DNA from: Pontiellaceae bacterium
GTDB lineage: Bacteria > Verrucomicrobiota > Kiritimatiellia > Kiritimatiellales > Pontiellaceae
Assembly: GCA_016937945.1 (NCBI GenBank)
Contig: JAFGVP010000002.1
Location: forward strand, 1 to 54,285
Length of the DNA stretch: 54,285 nucleotides
Direction of reading: 5' to 3'
Shown here in pieces: positions 1-10,585 of the stretch. How positions within the stretch are numbered: position 1 is the stretch's first letter; every line of letters begins with the position of its first letter. The notes beneath the pieces were generated by a model. That model saw nothing but the letters and a program-made list of their open reading frames with translations, searched no databases and had not been told where the DNA came from. The position numbers and the translations under genes were made by a program.

Positions 1-824
1 GGAACATGATGCCGGGCCAGCATGGAATAAACATCACGTGCGCTGTGGCCGGTGGCGAGGAAGCAGGCATCGGTCCGGACTTCCTTGCCGGAAATCACGA
101 GCCCGCGCAGGACGCCGTTTTCGATCTTCAAATCTTCAAGCCGCGAGTTGAATGCACAGGCGCCGCCGAGTTCCCAGATGCGGTTGCGGATGGCGGGAAT
201 AATCTGCGTAAGGTCGTCGGTGCCGATATGCGGCATGGCTTCGATCAGGATGTCGGACGATGCGCCGCAGGCGACGAGCGTTTCAAAAAAGCGGCGGATA
301 CGGGCGCGATCCTTGGAACGCGCGGTCAGTTTGCCGTCGGAAAAGAGTCCGGCGCCGCCTTCGCCGTAGAGCACGTTGCTTTCGGGATCAAGGATGCCGT
401 GTTTCCAGAAGGCCTCCACCTCGGTGCTGCGCACATCGGTTTCCGAGCCGCGCTCCGCCAGCAGCGGCTTATGTCCGGCTTCGGCCAGCGTGAGCGCCGC
501 CAGCAATCCGGCCGGTCCGGCACCGATGACGACCGGCGGATGGTCTGTCGCTTTCGGGGCGGGATAGACCGGCGACGGTTCGGGATGCGGTGTCTTTTCA
601 ATCTGTCCCTGGATCTCGCGGAGCGGGCGCCCTGAATAGTCGATTTCTACCGACAGGATATAACGCGGCGGCTGATTCTTTTTCCGGGCATCCAGCGAGC
701 GTCGCAGGATTTCCGGATTGGAAATGTCGTTCGCTTTGCAGTGCAACTGCTGGGCGATCGCCTTGATTACATCCGCTTCGTCATAATTCAGTCGTACGGA
801 AATCTGGCTGATTCGTAGTTTCAT
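1..824 (-). CDS. NAD(P)/FAD-dependent dehydrogenase, COG2509-like (3' end outside window)
   Basis: The gene starts at the ATG complementary to 822-824 and runs leftward out of the window with no stop; 274 codons are visible. Residues 1-75 form a small N-terminal domain typical of the family, which often begins MKLRIS-like. A dinucleotide-binding motif VVIGAGPAGLLAA follows at about 98-110. Further on come the segments YGEGGAGLFSDGKLTARSK and FLATGHSARDVYSML, which are characteristic of COG2509 uncharacterised FAD-dependent dehydrogenases. The FAD-binding fold is clear, but the substrate is unknown for the family. No operon partner is visible, since the next gene (PPK2) lies about 210 bp upstream on the same strand. 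Confidence 0.85.
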   Translation of the reverse strand, partial: MKLRISQISVRLNYDEADVIKAIAQQLHCKANDISNPEILRRSLDARKKNQPPRYILSVEIDYSGRPLREIQGQIEKTPHPEPSPVYPAPKATDHPPVVIGAGPAGLLAALTLAEAGHKPLLAERGSETDVRSTEVEAFWKHGILDPESNVLYGEGGAGLFSDGKLTARSKDRARIRRFFETLVACGASSDILIEAMPHIGTDDLTQIIPAIRNRIWELGGACAFNSRLEDLKIENGVLRGLVISGKEVRTDACFLATGHSARDVYSMLARHHV

Positions 825-1033
825 GTGTCCTAACATCCAATCAATTAATGGACGCGGACTATAGCATGGAGGATCTCCGCCATAGAAAATATAAAACGCT
901 ACAAAAAGGTCCGGTTCTTGATCTTCGATAAGAGAATATCCATCCGCTACATTGCTCGGGGAAGTCCGCCGCCATTGTCCGCGCATGTAATCGAAACTCG
1001 AATATACCGCTGCACTGGCCCGGTCAGAGGGAA

Positions 1034-1867
1034 TCACTTTTGCTGTTTCTCGGCCAGGGCGAGCTTGCGGATTTCCTCGATGTCGACCGTCGGTTCGGGA
1101 ATCTTCGGATTCATGGACTTCATGGTTTCAACGAGGATCTGCGAGATCGCGAGGTTGCGGAACCATTTGTGATTGGCGGGAATAACATACCAGGGGGCCT
1201 GCTTTGTTGAACATTTCGACAGCGCGTCCTCAAAGGCCTTTTGGTAGTCGTCCCAATGCTGGCGTTCCGAGTAGTCGCTGTCGCTGATTTTCCAATGCTT
1301 TTCAGGTTCCGCCAGCCGATCTCCAAAACGGGCGAACTGCTCGTCCTTGCTGATGTGCAGGAAGAATTTGACGATGCGGGTGTTATTCGTTGCGAGCAGC
1401 TTCTCGAAATCATTGATATATTCATAGCGCTTCGACCAGATCTGTTTGGGAACAAGGTCGTGTACGCGTGCAATGAGGACATCCTCATAGTGCGACCGGT
1501 TGAAGATCACCACTTCACCGTTTTTCGGCGCGGCCTTGTGAATGCGCCACAGGAAATCATGGGCGCGTTCCTCGGAGGAGGGCACCTTGAAGCTCTGAAC
1601 CCGGCATCCCTGCGGATTCATCGGAGCCATTACGTGGTTGATGGTGCCGTCTTTTCCGCCGGCGTCCATCGCCTGAAGTACGATTAACAGCGACTGTTTG
1701 TTTTCCGAATAGAGCTGGTATTGCAGTTCCGTCAGCTTCCGCTTGGCCTGCTCGAGTTTTTTCAAGGCGGCTTTTTTGCTTTCGAATCCGCCGGTATCGG
1801 CGGGGTCAATCTTGTCGAGTCGTACCTGGGTTCCCGGTTCGACCTGATATGCTTTACGGAAATTCAT
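1034..1867 (-). CDS. ppk2: PPK2-family polyphosphate kinase / polyphosphate:nucleotide phosphotransferase
   Basis: The 277-aa product matches the single-domain PPK2 family, which moves phosphate between polyphosphate and nucleoside mono- or diphosphates in the cytoplasm. A Walker A-like loop QAMDAGGKDGT lies at residues 65-75, and the Walker B/lid region FNRSHYEDVL at about 122-131. The conserved stretches FFLHISKDEQ and WYVIPANHKWFRN follow. Length is normal for a one-domain enzyme. Whether it prefers AMP, ADP or GDP cannot be read safely from the sequence. The gene appears monocistronic: the neighbour on the left is 210 bp away and the one on the right 184 bp away. Confidence 0.93.
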   Translation of the reverse strand: MNFRKAYQVEPGTQVRLDKIDPADTGGFESKKAALKKLEQAKRKLTELQYQLYSENKQSLLIVLQAMDAGGKDGTINHVMAPMNPQGCRVQSFKVPSSEERAHDFLWRIHKAAPKNGEVVIFNRSHYEDVLIARVHDLVPKQIWSKRYEYINDFEKLLATNNTRIVKFFLHISKDEQFARFGDRLAEPEKHWKISDSDYSERQHWDDYQKAFEDALSKCSTKQAPWYVIPANHKWFRNLAISQILVETMKSMNPKIPEPTVDIEEIRKLALAEKQQK

Positions 1868-2051
1868 GGCAACACTCCATAGGTCTGGTTTTGAGAAACG
1901 ACAGGTTAGTCGGCCGATGGAGTCTGTTCAAGAATCCTCAAAGTAAAATGAACCGTTATCATGTTCCAATTCTTATCGGGATTGACCACTCATACGCCAC
2001 GTTCGCAAAGCGGCGACGCGTGAGATTGAGTCAGGCGAGGCCACTGCTTTG

Positions 2052-2660
2052 CTACACCAACTTTAGCGGCACGTCGTGACCGAGCTGTTCGCGCAGCAGC
2101 AGTTTCAGTGCAGGGGCATCGCCTTTGCGAACGGGCAGCTCCGCAATCACACCCTGCCCGTAGGAAAAGACCGCATTGGTCTGTCCTTCCTGATCCAGCA
2201 GATGTCGCAGGTGCGGCTCCTGTGCATAAGAGACTTCCACCCGGAGCGTGACCATCGGGGAATACGCGATCGTTCGGATCGATTCCACGCCCGCCTTGGC
2301 CGCTTCGGTATACGCTTTGACCATCCCGCCGGTTCCGAGTTTGATGCCGCCGAAATATCGGGTCACCACCATGCCGATCTGACCGATTCCGCTGTACTGC
2401 AGTACCGTAAAGATCGGTTTGCCGGCGCAGCCGCTCGGCTCGCCGTCATCCGAAAACCCGTAGCCGTTGGAGTCCGACGGCGCCCCAGAGATCACCGCCC
2501 AGCAGTTATGGTTTGCCTTCGGATGCTCCTCGCGCTTTTCTTTCAAGAACCGTTTCATCTCCTCCATCGAGGTGATCGGGCGCACGGTGATCAGAAAACG
2601 GCTGCGCTTGATCTCGACTTCGGCAAACGACTCTTCGGATGGGATCAGGTATTCGGACAT
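2052..2660 (-). CDS. yigZ: YigZ/IMPACT family protein
   Basis: The 202-aa product has the UPF0029/IMPACT fold. Signature segments are the N-terminal IKRSRFLITVRPI, then HPKANHNCWAV, DDGEPSGCAGKPI (residues about 75-87), and VTRYFGGIKLGTGGMVKAY (about 100-118). The C-terminal part is the ferredoxin-like DUF1949 domain. Bacterial members are small cytoplasmic proteins of uncertain role, linked to translation or stress through the eukaryotic Impact/GCN1 connection. Length is normal. The start ATG has only a weak ribosome-binding site. It is a single gene, convergent with nothing and divergent from the PEP-CTERM gene at 2842. Confidence 0.92.
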   Translation of the reverse strand: MSEYLIPSEESFAEVEIKRSRFLITVRPITSMEEMKRFLKEKREEHPKANHNCWAVISGAPSDSNGYGFSDDGEPSGCAGKPIFTVLQYSGIGQIGMVVTRYFGGIKLGTGGMVKAYTEAAKAGVESIRTIAYSPMVTLRVEVSYAQEPHLRHLLDQEGQTNAVFSYGQGVIAELPVRKGDAPALKLLLREQLGHDVPLKLV

Positions 2661-2841
2661 ATGAATCGCTCAGTATAAGGGCGCCGTTTCTTTTGGAGAA
2701 TAACGAATTTGACGGACCTCATCCGTAGCCGCTCGTTCCTTTCATAAAATTGGTCGTCAAATCGGTTGCCTTTCGAACGATATATTTACAAAATACTGCG
2801 CAAGTAACTAAGTATTGGTAAAACGTAAAATGGGGAAAGTA

Positions 2842-3372
2842 ATGAAAAGTACACTATTGATCGCGATGTCTTCACTTCTCATCGGCCTGTCTGCTTCGGC
2901 CGATATTTCGCTTAAAATAAATGCGGCTGATGACACCTTCTATTTTGAGGGTTCGGATACGGGGTCTCCGACCGAATATGTTCTCGATTATCAGGTGGGC
3001 TATCGCCTTGGTCCTTCACACGTTGCATACGGTGACCTGATTCTTATCGATTCTGCATTTGCCGAAGTGTCCGGGGATTATTCCGCATCGATTGCAACAT
3101 TTACCGATAACAGCGGGATCTTTCTGGCCTTTAACAATCCGGATGTTTTTTCCACGTTGACCGCCGATAATACGGTTCATTTCAGCTATGCCGGTTGGAG
3201 TGAAGACCGCAAGGCGACGTTTGAGGGCGGAATCGGAAATTCGCTGACGTTGGTGGATGGATCCGGCTTCAGCAGCATTGCAATTGAGGCGGTTCCAGAA
3301 CCGGCAACGATTGGGTTGGTCGGTCTGCTTGGCGGAGCCTTGATTGCAGTGCGCCGTATTTTTGCGATTTAA
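2842..3372 (+). CDS. small PEP-CTERM exosortase-sorted protein
   Basis: The 176-aa secreted protein begins MKSTLLIAMSSLLIGLSASA, a clean Sec signal peptide with an A-S-A cleavage site. An in-frame TTG at 2815 would add nine basic residues, but the ATG at 2842 is preceded by GGGGA and gives the canonical signal, so it is preferred. The C-terminus is a textbook PEP-CTERM tag: VPEPATIGLVGLLGG, a short hydrophobic helix, then a basic VRRIF end. Such proteins are handled by an EpsH-type exosortase for surface or exopolysaccharide-associated display. The middle is beta-rich and not recognised. A terminator follows at 3394-3431. Confidence 0.88.
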   Translation: MKSTLLIAMSSLLIGLSASADISLKINAADDTFYFEGSDTGSPTEYVLDYQVGYRLGPSHVAYGDLILIDSAFAEVSGDYSASIATFTDNSGIFLAFNNPDVFSTLTADNTVHFSYAGWSEDRKATFEGGIGNSLTLVDGSGFSSIAIEAVPEPATIGLVGLLGGALIAVRRIFAI

Positions 3373-3393
3373 TTCCAATCATTATCTTTGAAC

Positions 3394-3431
3394 AGTCGAA
3401 TGTGCTCTGCCGCATTCGGCTTTCTTTTTTT
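3394..3431 (+). terminator. rho-independent terminator of the PEP-CTERM gene
   Basis: A 9-bp stem (3394-3402 with 3413-3421, one G-T wobble) is followed by a T-rich run, TTTCTTTTTTT. It lies 22 bp after the stop codon at 3372 and before the convergent end of atpC. Confidence 0.75.
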
Positions 3432-3442
3432 GGGAATAAAAT

Positions 3443-3706
3443 CTACAGCGTTTCAACGCTGTCAATCAACAGGCTGACTTCGTCGTGGGTGACGCGAAAG
3501 AAGCCTTCGTCGACGGTAAAGCGGACGGGGGCTTCGCCGGGTTTTTCGATACAGACTTCGCCGGCGGTTACCCGTGCGAGCACGGGGATATGTCCTTTAA
3601 AAACCTGCATCTGACCGGTTTCGGCCGGGATGGTCACGGCTAAAGCCTGACCATCGTAGGCGACCTGTTTGGGGGTGATGACTTTGACGTTCAGCAGATC
3701 GGCCAT
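3443..3706 (-). CDS. atpC: F1Fo ATP synthase epsilon subunit, short form
   Basis: The 87-aa product is the N-terminal beta-sandwich of the epsilon subunit, which links gamma to the c ring. Typical segments are LNVKVITPKQVAYDG, ETGQMQVFKGHIPVLARV and VDEGFFRV. The usual 40-50-residue C-terminal helical hairpin, which acts as an ATPase brake in many bacteria, is absent; the protein ends at SLLIDSVETL. Similar short epsilons are known in Bacteroidetes and Chlorobi. It is the last gene of the operon and starts 2 nt after the atpD stop. Confidence 0.93.
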   Translation of the reverse strand: MADLLNVKVITPKQVAYDGQALAVTIPAETGQMQVFKGHIPVLARVTAGEVCIEKPGEAPVRFTVDEGFFRVTHDEVSLLIDSVETL

Positions 3707-3708
3707 GA

Positions 3709-5142
<1,434 letters not shown>

Positions 5143-5166
5143 TTACTGTTTTTTAAAATCGGTTGA

Positions 5167-6054
5167 TTAATCTGCCGCACTGTTGAGTTCGAGCAGTTCA
5201 TTGGTGATGGCCGCCTGCCGCAGGTTGTTGTGAATCAGCTGCAGTTTGCCGTCCATATCCTCGGCATTATCGGTGGCCTGCTTCATGGAAACCATTCGGG
5301 CACTGTGTTCGCTGGCGCGCACCTCGCGCATGATCTGCAGCAGCTGATAGTCCAGGCTGCGCAGCAGGAGCGATTCATAAACGGTGTTTACGTTGGGTTC
5401 GAATTCGAACTCGGCAATACCCTTGATTCCCTTTTCCTGTTCTTCCATTTTCGTGCGCTTCAGCGAGTCCGGCATTCGGTCAAAAGATTCCTGCGTCTGT
5501 CCGACCGGGAGGAAGTGCCAGGTGAGCGGCTCCTGTTTGAAGGTGGATATGTAGTCGCTGAAAATGATTTCGGCGCTGTTGATCTCCTCGTCCAGGAAGA
5601 GCTGTGCGACAAAGCGGCAGACCATGCGGGCTTCGGAGAGCAGCGGCGGATCGCCGTAATCAAAGTCGACAATCAGTTCGCGGCCGGTACGCTGGATGAA
5701 CTTCGCGGCCTTGGCGCCAATGGTGATGAACAGGGTGGTTTCGCGATCATATTTGGCAACCTCGCGAAATACGTTGGTATTAAGCGAACCGCACAGGCCC
5801 CGGTCGGTGCTTACGAGGATGACCATTTTCAGGCCGCCTTCGCGTGTTTCCATGAGGCCGTGCTCATAGGTTCCGATATGCCGGGTCACCTGGGCCAGAA
5901 TGTCGGAGAGCATGTCGGCATACGGGATACCGCAGGTTGCAGCATCCTGGGCGCGTTTCATTTTCGAAATGGCAACCATCTGCATGGCCTTGGTAATCTT
6001 GGCCATGGAGCGGATCGCTTTAATGCGCTGCCGTATATCGCGTAAGTTTGCCAT
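5167..6054 (-). CDS. atpG: F1Fo ATP synthase gamma subunit
   Basis: The 295-aa central shaft subunit begins MANLRDIRQRIKAIRSMAKITKAMQMVA, the conserved N-terminal helix. The conserved Rossmann-like core segment STDRGLCGSLNTNVFR lies near residues 82-97. The C-terminal helix ends with the conserved ATDNAEDM...NNLRQAAITNELLEL pattern. Length and ends are normal. The gene sits 10 bp downstream of atpA and 45 bp upstream of atpD. Confidence 0.97.
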   Translation of the reverse strand: MANLRDIRQRIKAIRSMAKITKAMQMVAISKMKRAQDAATCGIPYADMLSDILAQVTRHIGTYEHGLMETREGGLKMVILVSTDRGLCGSLNTNVFREVAKYDRETTLFITIGAKAAKFIQRTGRELIVDFDYGDPPLLSEARMVCRFVAQLFLDEEINSAEIIFSDYISTFKQEPLTWHFLPVGQTQESFDRMPDSLKRTKMEEQEKGIKGIAEFEFEPNVNTVYESLLLRSLDYQLLQIMREVRASEHSARMVSMKQATDNAEDMDGKLQLIHNNLRQAAITNELLELNSAAD

Positions 6055-6064
6055 GATAGATCCG

Positions 6065-7591
<1,527 letters not shown>

Positions 7592-7622
7592 GATTCGTTC
7601 GTCTGCCTTTCACTCCGAAAAT

Positions 7623-8006
7623 TCAATGTTGCAGCAGGGTGTTCTGTAAAACTTCCAGTTGTCGTGCAAGGGTCCGGTCGGTAACGGTATAGCCCTGTTC
7701 CAATCGCAGTCCGCCGAGAAGGGAAGGGTCGACGCGGAACTCGATTCCGGTGCCCACGGTTTCGGCCAGCTGCTCCCGCTGCTCCGGAGAGAGCGGCTCG
7801 GCGCTGACCACATGAATCCGGGTGGACCTCAGATAGACTGCCAGTCGGTCAGACAGGCAACGCAGGACCGGCTCGGCGTCGCGGCCGATCCGCTGCTGCA
7901 GCGACCGGACCGCTTCCCGGATCCGTTTTGCATCCGGTACGCCGTTCTCTGAGACCGCAGCCCACAGCAGGCGCGCTTCGCGATGATGCTGGCGGGTCAG
8001 TTTCAT
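7623..8006 (-). CDS. atpH: F1Fo ATP synthase delta subunit, shortened
   Basis: Stator subunit joining F1 to the b subunits. At 127 aa it is about 50 residues shorter than usual. The C-terminal half fits the family well: [15 protein letters not shown], then [15 protein letters not shown] and a final [13 protein letters not shown] helix. The loss is in the N-terminal six-helix domain, which normally grips the alpha N-terminus; only about 60 residues precede the conserved part. The start codon overlaps the atpF stop by 4 nt (ATGA), so translation is coupled. The call rests on position plus the C-terminal motif. Confidence 0.88.
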   Translation of the reverse strand: MKLTRQHHREARLLWAAVSENGVPDAKRIREAVRSLQQRIGRDAEPVLRCLSDRLAVYLRSTRIHVVSAEPLSPEQREQLAETVGTGIEFRVDPSLLGGLRLEQGYTVTDRTLARQLEVLQNTLLQH

Positions 8007-8551
8007 GACTGCGGTTCCTTGGCCGTCGCGGTGGTCAGCTCGTCGATGGCCGACTGCAGCATCCGCTTCCGGTCGGCTTCCTGCAGGTTCATCTGGGTCA
8101 GCCGAGCTGTCAGTGAGACAATCATGGAGGCGATTTCACCGCGCATCTCGGTTTTGAGGCGGGCCTGATCAAGCTTCGCCTCTTCGCGGGCCTGAGAAAG
8201 CATTTCGGTGCCCAGAACTTCGCAACGCTGTTTTTCCTGATTGATCATCTCGGTCACGTGTGTTTTGGCCTCGGCGATCACCTGGTCGGCTTTTTCCTGA
8301 GCGGCCTGCAACACCTTGATGCGCTCTACTTCGACCGCCTGAAGTTCCTGCTGAATCCGGGCATTGCTGGCGGCGGCCTCATCGGCGGCACGCTGCCGCT
8401 CCGCGACGGTTTTCATGACCGTCTTGAATACGAATTTATTGAGGATCCACGCGATGATCAGAAACGCGATAGCCTGCGAGGTGAAGTCGTACCAATTGAC
8501 CCCGAAGCGCTCAAACGGATTCGCTGCTGCCAGTGTTAAAAACATGGTCAT
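8003..8551 (-). CDS. atpF: F1Fo ATP synthase b subunit
   Basis: The 182-aa peripheral stalk subunit has one N-terminal membrane helix (about residues 26-44, ending ILNKFVFK). A long charged amphipathic coiled coil follows, rich in Glu, Lys, Ala and Gln (for example AERQRAADEAAASNARIQQEL). Two ATGs, at 8551 and 8545, are possible starts; GGAG lies just upstream of the first. It is followed by atpH with a 4-nt overlap. Only one b-type gene is present, so the stalk is probably a homodimer. Confidence 0.94.
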   Translation of the reverse strand: MTMFLTLAAANPFERFGVNWYDFTSQAIAFLIIAWILNKFVFKTVMKTVAERQRAADEAAASNARIQQELQAVEVERIKVLQAAQEKADQVIAEAKTHVTEMINQEKQRCEVLGTEMLSQAREEAKLDQARLKTEMRGEIASMIVSLTARLTQMNLQEADRKRMLQSAIDELTTATAKEPQS

Positions 8552-8573
8552 AATGCTCCGTCAGCCTACGGGC

Positions 8574-8756
8574 TTATTTCAGGAAGATGGCGTAAAATAC
8601 ACAGGCTTCGGCAAACGCAATGGCCAGAATGGCCTGAACCATGATCTTGCTGCTTGCGCCGGGATTGCGACCGACCGCCATTACGGCACCGTATCCAATC
8701 AAACCTACGCCGAGCGCTCCGCCTGCCGCTGCAATACCAATATGAATTGAATCCAT
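8574..8756 (-). CDS. atpE: F1Fo ATP synthase c subunit, short 60-aa form
   Basis: The rotor-ring subunit is a two-helix hairpin of only 60 aa, against about 70-90 in most bacteria. The Gly/Ala-rich first helix is followed by the conserved polar loop AVGRNPGASSK (27-37). Helix 2 contains the ion-carrying carboxylate Glu50 in AIAFAEACVFY. The Ser/Thr ligands that follow the Glu in sodium-type rings are Ala and Cys here, which points to proton coupling. AGGAG at good spacing precedes the start. The short ends leave almost no residues outside the membrane. Confidence 0.95.
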   Translation of the reverse strand: MDSIHIGIAAAGGALGVGLIGYGAVMAVGRNPGASSKIMVQAILAIAFAEACVFYAIFLK

Positions 8757-8779
8757 TTTATTCTCCTATTCGGGTTTGT

Positions 8780-9799
8780 TTATGACGCCTCCGGGCCTTT
8801 TTCCGGAGGGGTTTCTTTTTCTTCATGACTGCAAATCAACATGATGAAAACGGCCGAAAGCAAGGTGAACACCAGAGACTGAATCAGTCCGACCAGCACT
8901 TCCATCAGATAGAACGGTACCGGCAGCAGCCAGCTGAGCATCGGTACCTTGTGCATCATCGTCTCCAGTACCACTTCGCCGGCAAAAATGTTTCCGTAGA
9001 GGCGAAGCGCCAGAGAGAACGGGCGGATGAGAATGGAAAGCAGTTCCAGAAAACCGACGGCAAGAAAGACGATAACCATGACGAAATGCATGATGCCGGT
9101 GGCCTCGCCGCTGAAACCGAAAATGTGTTTGAGCAGGCCGACCGGGCCGTTGGCCTTCCAGGCCCAGATAAACCAGAAGACGAAGAAGAGCGCACCGAGT
9201 GCAAGGGTCGTATTGAGGTCGGCATTGACGCCGCGAAACAGCGGGGTCGTCACCATAAAGTGATGTTCGGCGTCGTGCCCCCAGCCGACGCTTCCTATAC
9301 CCGGAAACAGCCCCAGCAGATTCGCGGTCAGGATGTACACGAAAAAGGCGCCCAATAACCAGAAGGTCCTGCGCGCCAGTTTCTCACCCATAATGTCAGC
9401 TAGGAAGTTGCTCAGGAATACAACGAGAGCTTCAACGGTGGCCGTAAAACGCGTGTTTTTCCCTGCCTTCATCTGAATGTGAAAACGAATCGCAGCAGCC
9501 AGCAGGACAAATGCGGCCAGCCAGCCGGTAATCATTGAGCTGGTAACCGGGACCTTGCCCACACTGAAAACCACCGGGGCATTCGGCGATAGTTTGTGCT
9601 CTTCCTGTTCGCCGTTTTCCACCGCTACTTTTTCTTCGAGGACGACCACCTGCTCTGCAGTGACCGGCTCGGCGGTGGAAATATCATCCGCAAATGCGGA
9701 CGGAGAGAAGCAGAGTAAGAGCAGGAACAGGAACACCCGCACCCAGCGGGCCGGGTTGACGCCGCCGGCGAATCGATTCGTGGATGGAGCTTTGTTCAT
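8780..9799 (-). CDS. atpB: F1Fo ATP synthase a subunit with N-terminal extension
   Basis: The 339-aa proton-channel subunit begins with a signal-peptide-like region (basic start, then VFLFLLLLCFSPSAFA ending near residue 37) and an acidic Glu-rich stretch of about 40 residues. The normal multi-helix subunit a follows. The essential arginine is Arg266 in SLALRLYGNIFAGE. The conserved FLELLSILIRPF and GLIQSLVFTLLSAVF helices surround it. Extended a subunits with a processed leader are known in Bacteroidetes and relatives. It starts 3 nt after the stop of the EIIA-like gene, so the two are co-transcribed. Confidence 0.95.
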   Translation of the reverse strand: MNKAPSTNRFAGGVNPARWVRVFLFLLLLCFSPSAFADDISTAEPVTAEQVVVLEEKVAVENGEQEEHKLSPNAPVVFSVGKVPVTSSMITGWLAAFVLLAAAIRFHIQMKAGKNTRFTATVEALVVFLSNFLADIMGEKLARRTFWLLGAFFVYILTANLLGLFPGIGSVGWGHDAEHHFMVTTPLFRGVNADLNTTLALGALFFVFWFIWAWKANGPVGLLKHIFGFSGEATGIMHFVMVIVFLAVGFLELLSILIRPFSLALRLYGNIFAGEVVLETMMHKVPMLSWLLPVPFYLMEVLVGLIQSLVFTLLSAVFIMLICSHEEKETPPEKGPEAS

Positions 9800-9802
9800 C
9801 GT

Positions 9803-10264
9803 TTAACTCTCCGAACCGATCAGCAGTTCATAAACGGTTTCAACGCTCTTGGCTTTCAGAATTTTTTTGCAGTTGTCGGGCGACTGCAGCAGACGGCTGA
9901 TTTCAGCCAGGCATTTCATGTGCGGGCCGGACGTCGCCGCCGATGAAAGAATCAGAATAATGATTTTTGATTTCTGTCCGTCTGAACTTTTGAAATCGAT
10001 CCCCTTTTTCTTCAGACCGACAGCCACCAGCAGGCGGTCCACGGATGCGGCCTTGCCGTGAGGAACCGCGAGGCCGTTTTCCAGACTGGTGCTCATTTTC
10101 TGCTCGCGCTCCATCACGACGCGCGTCGCCTCTTCAAGGTTTTTCAAGCGGTGCTTGGCATGAATCAAACCGATCAGCTCATGAATGGCGTCATCCCTTG
10201 TCTTTGCGGTCAGCTCCAGGCTGATGCATGCAGGGTCCAGTCCATCTTTTAAATTGCGATTCAT
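9803..10264 (-). CDS. PTS EIIA (fructose/nitrogen-type) domain protein heading the ATP synthase operon
   Basis: The 153-aa cytoplasmic protein has the PTS_EIIA type 2 fold. The phosphorylatable histidine is His69 in ENGLAVPHGKA, and a second family signature, SGPHMKCLAEISRLL, follows. The start ATG at 10264 has AGGA upstream; an ATG at 10342 would add 26 poorly conserved residues. Stand-alone EIIA-Ntr-like proteins act as regulators through phosphorylation or partner binding. Its stop lies 3 nt before atpB, at the place where atpI is often found. No HPr, EI or EIIBC gene is in the window, so a regulatory rather than sugar-uptake role is inferred. Confidence 0.88.
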   Translation of the reverse strand: MNRNLKDGLDPACISLELTAKTRDDAIHELIGLIHAKHRLKNLEEATRVVMEREQKMSTSLENGLAVPHGKAASVDRLLVAVGLKKKGIDFKSSDGQKSKIIILILSSAATSGPHMKCLAEISRLLQSPDNCKKILKAKSVETVYELLIGSES

Positions 10265-10585
10265 TTCCGTTTCCTGATCAAACTGTTTCTGCCCGAAGGC
10301 AGGTTGTCGCGGCGTATACGATATTTGTGTATCGAAATGCAAAAAGATGGTGGGGGGTGATATAGATTCCGCGGTAACTCGTCAAGGGGTTTTAAAATAA
10401 ACCTGCATTAGTTTTTTTCATTTTATCGGAAAAATGTCGTTGGAAATTTATTTCCACCCCATCCTGTAAGGCTGAAGTGCATGAAAGTACAAAAGTGTAT
10501 CAATCTGGCTCTAAGCAACAAAGCCGCACCTCTTTGTCAGAAATGCGGCTCCGAAAATGCGTTTCAGCGTTGGATTTTAACGTTG
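10265..10585. other. intergenic region upstream of the ATP synthase operon
   Basis: This stretch of about 320 bp holds the probable promoter of the EIIA-ATP synthase operon (AT-rich around 10380-10450) and, at 10522-10550, a hairpin near the end of the carboxynorspermidine dehydrogenase gene. No convincing gene is visible. Confidence 0.5.
10522..10550 (-). terminator. hairpin, possible terminator of the carboxynorspermidine dehydrogenase gene
   Basis: A 7-bp perfect stem (AGCCGCA at 10522-10528 with TGCGGCT at 10544-10550) lies 36 bp after the stop of the minus-strand gene. The downstream T-run is short (TTTGTTG), so its strength is uncertain. Confidence 0.45.

Noticed and set aside
8574..8756. 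Sodium-translocating ATP synthase
   Set aside because: The residues after Glu50 of the c subunit are Ala-Cys rather than the Ser/Thr ligands of sodium-type rings.
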